From the NCBI GenBank assembly GCA_900542175.1, contig UQNC01000011.1, positions 1-44,085 of the forward strand: a DNA stretch of 44,085 nucleotides, written 5' to 3'. Source of the DNA: an uncultured Collinsella sp. (lineage in GTDB: Bacteria; Actinomycetota; Coriobacteriia; Coriobacteriales; Coriobacteriaceae). Positions 7,801 through 15,354 of the stretch are shown piece by piece. The stretch's first letter is position 1. Each line of letters begins with the position of its first letter. The notes under the pieces are model-generated. The model saw only the letters and a list, made by a program, of their open reading frames with translations, did not search any database and was not told where the DNA came from. The translations under genes and the position numbers were made by a program.

Positions 7801-8676
7801 CCCATTCAAGCGGTTCAGGAACTCTTCGCAGGCGCGGGAACGCAGGCGATATTTTTTCCATACCAGATACGATGCAATGGTAAGCGGCGGCTCAAATGGG
7901 ACAAAACGCAAATCGCTGCCTTCATCTATCTGCAGCAAGCTTCCAATGCTAACCGCACACGCAGCACCCGAACGCACCAGATGTGACGCGTTGCCGATCA
8001 GATCGAAATGCCCCACGATGTTGAGTTCATCGACGCTAAGGACGCCGCTCGACCACACTTCCAGGTCCAGCGCTCGATTCGAGGTGCGCGAACTCACCAG
8101 CAGCGGCATCTTCGCCACGTCCGTAGGCGTCAGCACGTCAAGCTCGCCCCATGGACCGCTCGCGGCGACAACGGCACCGACTCGATCCGCCTCGGGCATA
8201 CGAATCCATTCGTATTTCTCGACGTTAACAGGCTCCAACAACAGCGCAAAGTCGAGCAGGCCACGCTCCAAGCGCTCCTCTACCGCATCGGCATTACCGG
8301 TATAGAGTTCTATCGTCACTCCTGGATGATCCCGATGCAGCTCCGCAAAGATATCGAGCACCGGCCGCATCGATTTGGTTTCACCGGCGCCAATGCGGAC
8401 AACGCCCGCAATGCCGAGCTCCCGATCCGCCAACTCCAGCTCGGTCTGCTCCACCAGCGAGACGATTTCCTCGGCGCGCTGGCGCAGTCGCATGCCATCG
8501 CTCGTAAGCACACATGATCGATTGGTGCGCTCAAAAAGCTCGACGCCCAGCTCGCGCTCAAGATCGGCAATCTGACGTGACAGCGTAGGCTGCGTCACGT
8601 GTAGCACGTTTGCCGCCTCGGTCATGTTTTCCTCACGCGCCACCGCCAAAAAGTAACGTAAAGTCCGTAGCTCCAT
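7795..8676 (-). CDS. LysR-family transcriptional regulator
   Basis: 293 residues with the typical LysR N-terminal helix-turn-helix (MELRTLRYFLAVAREENMTE, then VTQPTLSRQIADLERELG and LFERTNRS) and a two-lobed periplasmic-binding-protein-like effector domain. It is divergent from the aldo/keto reductase at 8815, so autoregulation and control of that operon are the likely roles. The last residues GM and the TGA stop come from the palindrome copy B, which means the native C-terminus may have been trimmed or extended when the repeat arrived. The effector is unknown. Confidence 0.92.
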   Translation of the reverse strand: MELRTLRYFLAVAREENMTEAANVLHVTQPTLSRQIADLERELGVELFERTNRSCVLTSDGMRLRQRAEEIVSLVEQTELELADRELGIAGVVRIGAGETKSMRPVLDIFAELHRDHPGVTIELYTGNADAVEERLERGLLDFALLLEPVNVEKYEWIRMPEADRVGAVVAASGPWGELDVLTPTDVAKMPLLVSSRTSNRALDLEVWSSGVLSVDELNIVGHFDLIGNASHLVRSGAACAVSIGSLLQIDEGSDLRFVPFEPPLTIASYLVWKKYRLRSRACEEFLNRLNGM

Positions 8677-8719
8677 TGCACCCTCAACTCAGACAAGGTA
8701 TTCCACTCGCCAGCCATTT

Positions 8720-8733
8720 GGTATTCGTATACC
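8720..8733. promoter_or_regulatory. Candidate LysR operator between divergent genes
   Basis: GGTATTCGTATACC is an interrupted dyad (GGTAT/ATACC) in the 138-base divergent region between the LysR gene and the aldo/keto reductase, in the place where LysR proteins usually bind T-N11-A dyads. The site is inferred from symmetry and position only. Confidence 0.4.
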
Positions 8734-8814
8734 TAGCTAGTCGATATGAGCAATATACATTATTAACCTATCAACGTACGCTATAGCCATCCCCTCAAAG
8801 ATAAGGAGAACACC

Positions 8815-9834
8815 ATGCAGTACACCACCCTTGGACATTCCGGCATCAAAGTCTCTAAACTCTGCCTGGGAGGCATGAGCTTTGGCGAGGCCAGCCCCGA
8901 CTTTCACCAATGGACCATCGGACCCGACGATACGCGCGCCGTCATCAAACGCGCACTCGACACCGGAATCAACTTTATCGATACCGCGAACTGCTACAGC
9001 TTTGGCACGAGCGAAGAGTACATTGGCGCCGCCCTGCGCAATCTGGGAATCGCTCGCGAGAGCGTCGTGCTAGCTAGCAAGGTTCACTTCAACGAAGGCG
9101 GCCTTTCCGCCGACGCCATCAAACGTGAGATCGAAGGCTCGCTCAAGCGCTTGGGCACCGATTACCTGGATCTTTACATCATCCACCGCTTCGATTACGA
9201 CGTCCCCATGGAAGAGACCATGGAAGCGCTCAACGATCTGGTGCGCGAGGGCAAGGTCCGCGCGCTCGGCGCCAGCGCTATGTATGCCTACCAGCTGCAC
9301 AACCTGCAGATCGTCGCACGCGACCACGGATGGACGCCCTTTACGAGCATGCAGTGCCACTACAACCTGCTGTACCGAGAGGACGAGCGGGAGATGATTC
9401 CGGTATGCCGCCAGTTCGACATGGCCCTTACGCCATACAGCCCCCTGGCGTCGGGACACCTCTGCCGCCCCACGTGGGAAAGCTCGAGCACACGTGGCAC
9501 CACCGACACGACCATGGCCAATAAGTATGACCATAACCGCGCCATCGACATGCCCGTCGTCGAGCGTGTGGCCAAGGTTGCCGCCGATCATGACGTGTCG
9601 ATGCCGCAGATTGCGCTGGCGTGGCACTGGGCGCGTGGAGTCGAGGCGCCCATCGTGGGTTGCTCCAAGCCCGAGCGAGTCGACGACGCCGTAGCTGCGC
9701 TCGACATAACGCTCTCCCCCGCCGAGATCGACTTCCTCGAGGAGCTTTATCAACCGCATGCGCTCGTTGGTCCCAAGGCCCGTCCCGGCGAAAAGCCGCT
9801 TGCCGGCACCACCAAGGTCAAAACCACAAAGTGA
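8815..9834 (+). CDS. Aldo/keto reductase
   Basis: NAD(P)H-dependent oxidoreductase of the AKR superfamily, 339 residues. The catalytic tetrad is visible: Asp56 and Tyr61 in FIDTANCYSFG, Lys89 in LASKVHF, and His124 in LYIIHRFDYD. The opening YTTLGHSGIKVSKLCLGGMSFG and the C-terminal GCSKPERVDDAV (cofactor phosphate region) are typical of the YajO/Gfo-like ring-reductase group. AAGGAG stands 6 bases before the ATG. It heads a likely operon with a small protein and a flavodoxin and lies opposite a LysR regulator, a layout common for electrophile or quinone-response genes. The substrate cannot be told. Confidence 0.93.
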   Translation: MQYTTLGHSGIKVSKLCLGGMSFGEASPDFHQWTIGPDDTRAVIKRALDTGINFIDTANCYSFGTSEEYIGAALRNLGIARESVVLASKVHFNEGGLSADAIKREIEGSLKRLGTDYLDLYIIHRFDYDVPMEETMEALNDLVREGKVRALGASAMYAYQLHNLQIVARDHGWTPFTSMQCHYNLLYREDEREMIPVCRQFDMALTPYSPLASGHLCRPTWESSSTRGTTDTTMANKYDHNRAIDMPVVERVAKVAADHDVSMPQIALAWHWARGVEAPIVGCSKPERVDDAVAALDITLSPAEIDFLEELYQPHALVGPKARPGEKPLAGTTKVKTTK

Positions 9835-9838
9835 CGCC

Positions 9839-10072
9839 ATGGACGACAACATCATCGACGGCCTACGCGACGCCGGCTGCAACGAAGAGTTTATCGAGCT
9901 GTACGGTACTGCCGCCAGCGACTGCGCGCGCATTTGCCTACTAAAACGGCATCGCCGCGAATTGCTCAACGATATACACGCGGGGCAACAGAAGCTCGAA
10001 TGCCTTGACTATCTCATCTATCGGCTACGCAGTGCCTCGACCGGATGCTGTTCAAGCCGCTCAAGATTGTGA
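9839..10072 (+). CDS. Small conserved-looking protein of unknown function (77 residues)
   Basis: An ATG at 9839-9841, four bases after the aldo/keto reductase stop, opens a 77-residue frame starting MDDNIIDGLRDAGCNEEFIE. It is rich in charged helices (LLKRHRRELLNDIHAGQQKLECLDYLIYRL) with no signal peptide or membrane segment. The tight spacing and its helical character suggest a real gene translated from the reductase mRNA. A longer in-frame reading from 9758 overlaps the reductase and is less likely. Function is unknown; position suggests a partner in the same redox response. Confidence 0.65.
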   Translation: MDDNIIDGLRDAGCNEEFIELYGTAASDCARICLLKRHRRELLNDIHAGQQKLECLDYLIYRLRSASTGCCSSRSRL

Positions 10073-10135
10073 GCATGAGGCAGCGCCGAATAGCAACTCG
10101 GCACAACCACAACCGTAGCAACAAAAGGAGTTCCA

Positions 10136-10609
10136 ATGGCAAAAACACTTGTAGCATATTTCAGCGCATCGGGAACCACGATGGACATTGCGAGTCGCTT
10201 GGCTCGCATGACGGACAGCGACCTGTTCGCCATTGTGCCCGCCGATCCATACACAAGCGCCGATCTTGACTGGCGTGACAAGCAGAGCCGCAGCACGCTC
10301 GAGGCAGCCGACCCCTCCTGCCACCCTGCCATAACCTCTAAAGTCGAGCACATCGAAGACTACGACACCATCTTTTTGGGATTTCCCATCTGGTGGTACG
10401 TGGCGCCGGCGATCATCAACACGTTCCTTGAGTCTTACGACCTGACGGGCAAAACGGTCGTCCTGTTTGCCACCTCGGGCGGAAGCGGAATGGGCAAAAC
10501 GGCGTCGGTCCTTAGGGCAAGCGCTCCAGGCGCAAAGATCGTTGACGGCGGCATTCTCAACAACGCAAGCAACGCCGACATCGAGAAGTTCGCGGCAAGG
10601 TACCTCTAA
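10136..10609 (+). CDS. Flavodoxin
   Basis: 157 residues with a flavodoxin fold: strand and FMN-phosphate loop at the N-terminus (LVAYFSASGTTMDIASRLA), the second loop LGFPIWWYVAPAIINTFLE that stacks on the isoalloxazine ring, and FATSGGSGMGKT. This matches the short flavodoxin/FMN-reductase-like proteins found beside aldo/keto reductases in Firmicutes and Actinobacteria. AAAGGAG lies 7 bases before the ATG. It is the last gene of the operon starting at 8815 and probably carries electrons for, or complements, the reductase. Confidence 0.9.
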   Translation: MAKTLVAYFSASGTTMDIASRLARMTDSDLFAIVPADPYTSADLDWRDKQSRSTLEAADPSCHPAITSKVEHIEDYDTIFLGFPIWWYVAPAIINTFLESYDLTGKTVVLFATSGGSGMGKTASVLRASAPGAKIVDGGILNNASNADIEKFAARYL

Positions 10610-10726
10610 CGCGCCAAAGACCTAAGCGGACAATCTACTCCAGGACAGAGGAGCTCGCCCGACGCTCCCAACGAAGAAACGCACGGGTTTACGCTCCAGT
10701 TGCCGCTCGCGAACGCCGCCCATATT

Positions 10727-10912
10727 TCGAGGTCTAATACTTTTCCCGAGAAGTGAACGGCTGTATTTGGACCCCCGAAGCATTGACTTTTTTAGGCGTC
10801 AAAACCGCAGGATTTGACTAGTAAAACCGCGGGAAATTGCACGCCAAAAGTGTCGATGCTTCGGGGGTCCGTTTTCACTCGTTCACTTCTCGGGAAAAGT
10901 ATTAGACCTCGA
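10727..10912. repeat. 186-bp long inverted repeat (MITE-like)
   Basis: Outer arms of 33 bases are perfect inverted copies (10727-10759, starting TCGAGGTCTAATACTT, and 10880-10912). Inside, GGACCCCCGAAGCAT (10769-10783) pairs perfectly with 10856-10870, and GGCGT/ACGCC at 10795/10841 extends the stem. The roughly 40-base centre has two near copies of AAAACCGC(A/G)GG flanking GACTAGT, the same core word as in the palindrome at 414-449. It contains no gene. The remainder of the 466-base gene-free stretch 10610-11075 holds palindrome copy C, and nothing recognisable in 10610-10726. Confidence 0.9.
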
Positions 10913-10927
10913 TTTCCGCAGTCCCCA

Positions 10928-10958
10928 ATGTGACAAAGGGACTGTCCCTTTGTCACAT
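10928..10958. repeat. TGTGACAAAGGGAC palindrome, copy C (perfect)
   Basis: Perfect 31-base copy of the family described at 7770-7800, preceded by GTCCCCAATG as in copy E. It starts 15 bases after the 186-bp inverted repeat, so two palindromic elements lie side by side downstream of the flavodoxin gene. Confidence 0.95.
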
Positions 10959-11075
10959 TCCAACGAGCGCCCAGGCGGAGAGCGATGAGAATTCAAACTC
11001 CCTGCAGCAGCTCATCGATGGCGGGATTCTCTATACTGGGTCACATATGACGGTATCGCGCCAAAGGAGAACGCC

Positions 11076-11603
11076 ATGGCCACGTCACAGATATCCCTGC
11101 TTGCGCTCATCTTGGTTGGGGGCATCGGCATCCTGTTTATAGGAGCGAGCATGCTCATGAAGGCCGCCGCCCGCAAGAAAGCCAAGGCCTGTACCGCCGT
11201 GACCATGGGGACGGTCATCGACCATCGCTTGATGGGTGAAGGCAGAATGCATCCCGTTTTGGAATACACCGTCGACGGCACGCAATACCTCGCGACAAAA
11301 CAATTCCGCGGCATAAAGACCAAAAGCTTGTCGGGACTCCCCATCCGCACACAAGCCGCCGCCCACGAAGACCCCAAGGGCTGGCTGCACGTACAGACGG
11401 GGCCCATCGCCCGCCTAGACACCCTTGCAGAGCAGCTTTGGCCCCTCGGCAGTCAAATGACCGTACACTACAACCCCAGCAACCCAGGCAAAAGCTATGT
11501 CGAACGCCCCATCGTGGGCAACTTTGCCACGCTGATGTTTAACATCGCAGGCTTCTTGCTCATCGCGATGAGCATCTTGCTCTATGTTCTTATCCAGCGC
11601 TAG
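11076..11603 (+). CDS. DUF3592-type membrane protein
   Basis: 175 residues with hydrophobic helices at both ends (LLALILVGGIGILFIGASML near residues 8-27; LMFNIAGFLLIAMSILLYVLI at the C-terminus) and a central soluble beta domain with VLEYTVDGTQYLATKQFRG and MTVHYNPSNPGKSYVE. The helix-beta-helix plan and the VxYNPxxP motif are those of DUF3592 proteins, whose function is unknown. AAGGAG lies 6 bases before the ATG. The next gene begins 63 bases downstream on the same strand. Confidence 0.75.
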   Translation: MATSQISLLALILVGGIGILFIGASMLMKAAARKKAKACTAVTMGTVIDHRLMGEGRMHPVLEYTVDGTQYLATKQFRGIKTKSLSGLPIRTQAAAHEDPKGWLHVQTGPIARLDTLAEQLWPLGSQMTVHYNPSNPGKSYVERPIVGNFATLMFNIAGFLLIAMSILLYVLIQR

Positions 11604-11666
11604 CTCAAACTGATGCGCCCCGCGCCCTATGCGCCGCAACGACCGTTACGACACCAAGGATTGACT

Positions 11667-12800
11667 ATGGCAACACTTTCCGAACAAGAACGTAAGCGCA
11701 TCCAGCGATACTGCATCTGCCCCAAGGTTGCCGGCGCGGCGCTTGCCATGGCATTCGTGCTGCCCTTATCGATTATTCCTTTCGAAATGATCGACGACAT
11801 CGTCTTCCATCACGAAGGCTTCCAAGAGACGGGAATGATGACCGCCTTGGTGCTCACCGCCATCGAGCTCGTCATATTCTGTTATTGCGCTCTCGCCCCG
11901 CGCTTTGGCATGCGTGGCAAGCAGTGGAAGGAAATGCAGTACCGGCTCGCCGTCGAGCAGAGCGAGAAAGACCGCTCGGCACAGATCGCAGGCGTTGTTG
12001 GTACGCAGGCCGCCGCGCGCCTGCTCAGGAACAGTGACAACGAGACCGCGCGCAACCTAGGCGGCGCTGCAGAGGTCGCCGCTGCCGTAGGCGCCGTCGC
12101 CACCGCGGCAGATGTGCTTGCCGAGAGCTTCGCCAACGCAAAGGCCGTGGCAGAGGCCTGTGGCGTGCCTATCCCCCGTGCAAAAAAGTGGGTCGTCGCG
12201 CTTGTGACGCTGCCCCTCGCAATCGTGTGCGGCGCCTATATCCCGCAGCTGGCGCAGGGAAACATCGAGATGCAGGAGAATGCCGCGGCTGCAGCCGAGC
12301 AGATCTCCATCGCCCGTAAGGCGCTGGAGCCCTCATGCGAGTACGTGTCTGCCGATGACCCCTACGAGCGATATCAAGATTACGGCTATCACGTCCGCGG
12401 CTATCTGCACGACGGCGACTCCGATGCCCAAAAGACCTATACGTACCTGGATTTTGACAACAAGGGAACGCTCACGGAAGTGAGCTACGCGGCAGAGATC
12501 GACCCCGACGCGAGCCTCGAGGACAACCTCGCCCGTATCGAGCTCGACCTTGACGAGCTTTCCTCTGTTGTCCAAACCATAGACATCAAGACCGCAAGCC
12601 CCGAGCTCCTAGCACCGCAGAAGCTCCCCGAAGAGTTTAGGCAGGCTTTTTTGAGCGGTTCGCTCTACGAGAGAATCTCTATCAGGACGAGTGACGACCC
12701 CGTCAAAACGTATTACTCGTTTGATACGGATCCCGAGGATGAGTTTGACGAGTACACCCATCCAAGTATACGCATCACGTTGATGGGCAAAACGAGCTAG
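11667..12800 (+). CDS. Membrane protein of unknown function
   Basis: 377 residues from the ATG at 11667, chosen because AAGGA lies 6 bases upstream; an in-frame ATG at 11613 has no such site. Two membrane helices are visible near residues 22-40 and 56-78, then an Ala-rich helical stretch with many GAAEVAAAVGAVATAADV-like repeats, a third helix near 172-192 (VVALVTLPLAIVCGAYI), and a C-terminal domain of about 170 residues probably outside the cell that is acidic (for example DPYERYQDYGYHVRGYLHDG). I do not recognise the family. It may work with the DUF3592 protein upstream. Confidence 0.7.
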   Translation: MATLSEQERKRIQRYCICPKVAGAALAMAFVLPLSIIPFEMIDDIVFHHEGFQETGMMTALVLTAIELVIFCYCALAPRFGMRGKQWKEMQYRLAVEQSEKDRSAQIAGVVGTQAAARLLRNSDNETARNLGGAAEVAAAVGAVATAADVLAESFANAKAVAEACGVPIPRAKKWVVALVTLPLAIVCGAYIPQLAQGNIEMQENAAAAAEQISIARKALEPSCEYVSADDPYERYQDYGYHVRGYLHDGDSDAQKTYTYLDFDNKGTLTEVSYAAEIDPDASLEDNLARIELDLDELSSVVQTIDIKTASPELLAPQKLPEEFRQAFLSGSLYERISIRTSDDPVKTYYSFDTDPEDEFDEYTHPSIRITLMGKTS

Positions 12801-12808
12801 GCGCAGAA

Positions 12809-12821
12809 TGTGACAAAGGGC
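12809..12821. repeat. Half copy of the TGTGACAAAGGGAC palindrome (copy D)
   Basis: ATGTGACAAAGGG matches one arm exactly; the other arm is replaced by an unrelated hairpin. It lies 8 bases past the stop of the gene ending at 12800. Confidence 0.7.
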
Positions 12822-12843
12822 ACCGACATTAGTCGATGCCCTA
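12818..12843. terminator. Hairpin between convergent genes
   Basis: AGGGCA and TGCCCT close a stem with an inner CGAC/GTCG, between the convergent genes ending at 12800 and 12892. The hairpin reuses the AAAGGG end of the half palindrome. It is followed by few T residues, so it is a weak terminator call. Confidence 0.5.
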
Positions 12844-12891
12844 AGGTTACTGCATGTTAAGTCCTACAGCGTATATCTAAGACGAATCGAA

Positions 12892-14157
12892 TTATTCATC
12901 CCAGGAGAGATTCTTGCCAGTCTTCTTTGCCAGCAGCAAAAACAGACCGATGATGACGTTGCATGCAATGCAGAAGATGAAGACGCCCTGGAAGGAGCCA
13001 ACGAGCTCGTATACCTTCATCATGACGGGCATGCCAAAGGCACCGACGATATAGCCCACGGAGCAGATGAGTGCGAAGATGCGACCAAAGTCACGGGAGC
13101 CAAAGACGTCCATCACCAAAACGGTCAGAGCGGTGCCGGCAATGACGTACATGACGTCGTTAACACCGGCAGCAAGAATGCTGAGCGTCGAGTTGCCGCT
13201 GCTCATCATGAGCATGACAAAGGAGAGAATCGAGACGGCGAGCCAGCTCAGAATGGCCTTGGTGCTGCCAAACTTATCGCAAGTGGTACCGACGATCGGG
13301 TTGAGGAACAGGTCGAACAGCGATGCGGCGGAAACCATGAAGCCACCCACCATGGGGCTAAAGCCGACCTCGGCGGCATAGGTGGGGAACAGTTGGTTCA
13401 TGCAGCAAGTAAGCTGAACGAGGCAGAGGAAGCCGATGCAGAAAAAGAATGCAGGCGACTTAATAGCGCGTGCGTAGCTAACGCCACGTGCACTATCCTC
13501 GGTCGTTTCCTCGGTCTCAGCGACCGTCTCGCCTTCGACATAGCCATAGGGCAGCATGCCCTTGTCCTGGGGCTTATAGCGGATAATCAGGATGGAAGCG
13601 GGAAGAATGAGCACGGCGGAGACGCCAGCGAGCACCAGATAACCAGTCCTCCAGCCAGCAGCCTCAATGACAGAGGTGATGACGGGGCTCATGATGAGCA
13701 TGTAAATCGAGTTCACTGCCCAAGCGAGGCCAATTGCCAGGCCGCCAGATTTTTTGAACCACTGGTCAATAACATCGGACATGGCGACGCCGGTAGTGAA
13801 GGCGAAGCAAACGCCAATCAAGGCGCCAGCTGCGATGAACATCCAGACTTCGGTGTAGAAGGCCATGCCTACGCCAGCGGCGAGCAGAATAAGCTCGACG
13901 ACGGGGAGCCAAAACTTGCCAACAACCTTGGGGATGAGTTTTCCGACAAACGGAAGAGCTGCCGCAAGACCAATGAGCGTTGCAGTGAAGTAATACGAGA
14001 AGATGGAGTAGTCAAATCCGAACTCCTCGCACACGGGCGCGACGAAGGAGCCAGCGATTACGCTATAGGATCCGGTCGTACCGGCAGACATGAGGCCGAG
14101 CGCAATCACGAGAACCCATGCGTAAACCTTGCTGCTCTTTAACTTTGCATTTTCCAT
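12892..14157 (-). CDS. MFS transporter of the agmatine-deiminase-like operon
   Basis: 421 residues, about 12 membrane helices in two halves with a charged central loop (KPQDKGMLPYGYVEGE... EETTEDSARG). The first half has VLVIALGLMSAGTTGSYSVI, the second QLTCCMNQLFPTYAAEVGFS; overall it resembles oxalate/formate-antiporter-like MFS proteins. ATG at 14155-14157 has AGGAG nine bases upstream; the in-frame start 11 codons earlier lies within the previous gene. It follows the carbamoyltransferase by 11 bases and is the third gene of the operon. Position suggests substrate/product exchange (for example guanidino compound in, polyamine-like product out). A close paralogue is at 17600-18880. Confidence 0.88.
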   Translation of the reverse strand: MENAKLKSSKVYAWVLVIALGLMSAGTTGSYSVIAGSFVAPVCEEFGFDYSIFSYYFTATLIGLAAALPFVGKLIPKVVGKFWLPVVELILLAAGVGMAFYTEVWMFIAAGALIGVCFAFTTGVAMSDVIDQWFKKSGGLAIGLAWAVNSIYMLIMSPVITSVIEAAGWRTGYLVLAGVSAVLILPASILIIRYKPQDKGMLPYGYVEGETVAETEETTEDSARGVSYARAIKSPAFFFCIGFLCLVQLTCCMNQLFPTYAAEVGFSPMVGGFMVSAASLFDLFLNPIVGTTCDKFGSTKAILSWLAVSILSFVMLMMSSGNSTLSILAAGVNDVMYVIAGTALTVLVMDVFGSRDFGRIFALICSVGYIVGAFGMPVMMKVYELVGSFQGVFIFCIACNVIIGLFLLLAKKTGKNLSWDE

Positions 14158-14168
14158 TGATACAGCTC

Positions 14169-15233
14169 CTAGAGACCCAGAAGGGCGCACATAACGGCCT
14201 TGATGGTGTGCTGACGGTTCTCTGCCTCACGAAAGATGACCGACGCGTTGGCCTCAAAGCACTCGTCCGCAATCTCAAAGCCCTCGGTGATGATTTCACG
14301 ATGCAGGTCGTTCTTGCACTGGTCGAGCAACATCTTGCCAACGCGGTGATTTGCGTTGTGAACAGAGGGGAGCTCGTGCATGCAGAAGATGTCGGGGTTG
14401 TTGGTGCGCTTGCACAGCTCACTGGTGACGCGATAGGGGTACAGGGACTCGGCGTCGCCAAGCCAAGAGTTGTAGTCATCGGGGTCCAGAACCTCATCGC
14501 CGCACTCGGGGTTGATGTAGCGCCACTCCTCGGTAACGATTACGTCGACACCGTCCAGAGCATCAAGGTCAGAGGTGATGGTGAAGGTCCTGTTGGGCGC
14601 GTACTTGGCGTAGCAGGCCTCGACCTCCTCGATCATTTCCTTGCACATCTGGTGACGGAGGTCGTCGGGGCCGATGGCGAGGAAGTCCATGTCGAGCATC
14701 GCGCACAGACGGCCATACCACACGGGGGCACCGGCGCAGTTGCCAACGAAGGCCATCTTCTTGCCACGGCTCGTGCGCAGGCCACCCCACTGCTCCTCCA
14801 TCGTGAGAGCGTCTGCGAGCATCTGGGTCGGGTGATCGCCGAGAGTGAGGGCATTGATGACTGGAATATCGACCAAGTCGGCGACATCATAGAGGAACTG
14901 CTCGTCCTTTTGTGCACGATAGACAATGAGATCATACATGCCGTTGAAGACGCGCATGGCATCCTCGATGGTCTCGCAATCACCCATGTGGGAGTTGGTC
15001 AGATAGGTGAAGCCCATGCCCAGGTCGTTGCAAGAGGTCTCAAAGGCGCAGCGAGTGCGGGTCGAGCCCCACTCAAAGTTGGCGAGAACGTTCTTGCCGG
15101 GGAAGTAGCGCTGGTCGACACCGGACTTTTTCTGGGCCTTGAGGTTCCAGGCAAGATCGATGAGGTAACGGAAATCCTCAGAGGAAAGATCGTGGATGTT
15201 GAGGTAGTCGCGACCGCGAAGGCTGTTGTTCAT
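14169..15233 (-). CDS. Carbamoyltransferase, non-canonical substrate site
   Basis: 354 residues of the aspartate/ornithine carbamoyltransferase superfamily. The carbamoyl-phosphate site is intact: STRTR at 57-61 and HPTQ at 134-137. The second-substrate motifs are altered: the HCLP of ornithine and putrescine transferases reads HELP (286-289), replacing the substrate-contacting Cys by Glu, and where ornithine transferases have a DxWxSMG loop this has EEWRYINP (235-242). Next to an agmatine-deiminase-like gene it would be expected to phosphorolyse a carbamoylated amine to carbamoyl phosphate. The exact substrate is therefore uncertain: N-carbamoylputrescine or a different carbamoylated product. 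AAAGGA lies 7 bases before the ATG. No carbamate kinase is in the window. Confidence 0.88.
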   Translation of the reverse strand: MNNSLRGRDYLNIHDLSSEDFRYLIDLAWNLKAQKKSGVDQRYFPGKNVLANFEWGSTRTRCAFETSCNDLGMGFTYLTNSHMGDCETIEDAMRVFNGMYDLIVYRAQKDEQFLYDVADLVDIPVINALTLGDHPTQMLADALTMEEQWGGLRTSRGKKMAFVGNCAGAPVWYGRLCAMLDMDFLAIGPDDLRHQMCKEMIEEVEACYAKYAPNRTFTITSDLDALDGVDVIVTEEWRYINPECGDEVLDPDDYNSWLGDAESLYPYRVTSELCKRTNNPDIFCMHELPSVHNANHRVGKMLLDQCKNDLHREIITEGFEIADECFEANASVIFREAENRQHTIKAVMCALLGL

Positions 15234-15277
15234 GCCTATTTCCTTTCAATTGTTTGATGGGTAAGTGTCGAATGTGC

Positions 15278-15307
15278 CCCCGAGGGAAACACGGATATCC
15301 CTCGGGG
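15278..15307 (-). other. Intercistronic hairpin in the deiminase operon
   Basis: CCCCGAGGGA and TCCCTCGGGG form a perfect 10-bp stem with a 10-base loop in the 121-base gap between the deiminase and the carbamoyltransferase. There is no T run on either side, so it is more likely an mRNA-stability or attenuation structure than a full terminator. Confidence 0.55.
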
Positions 15308-15354
15308 ACTGTAAATGTGGCGCCTGGATCAGGCAGCGCAAGTTTAAGAACTTG

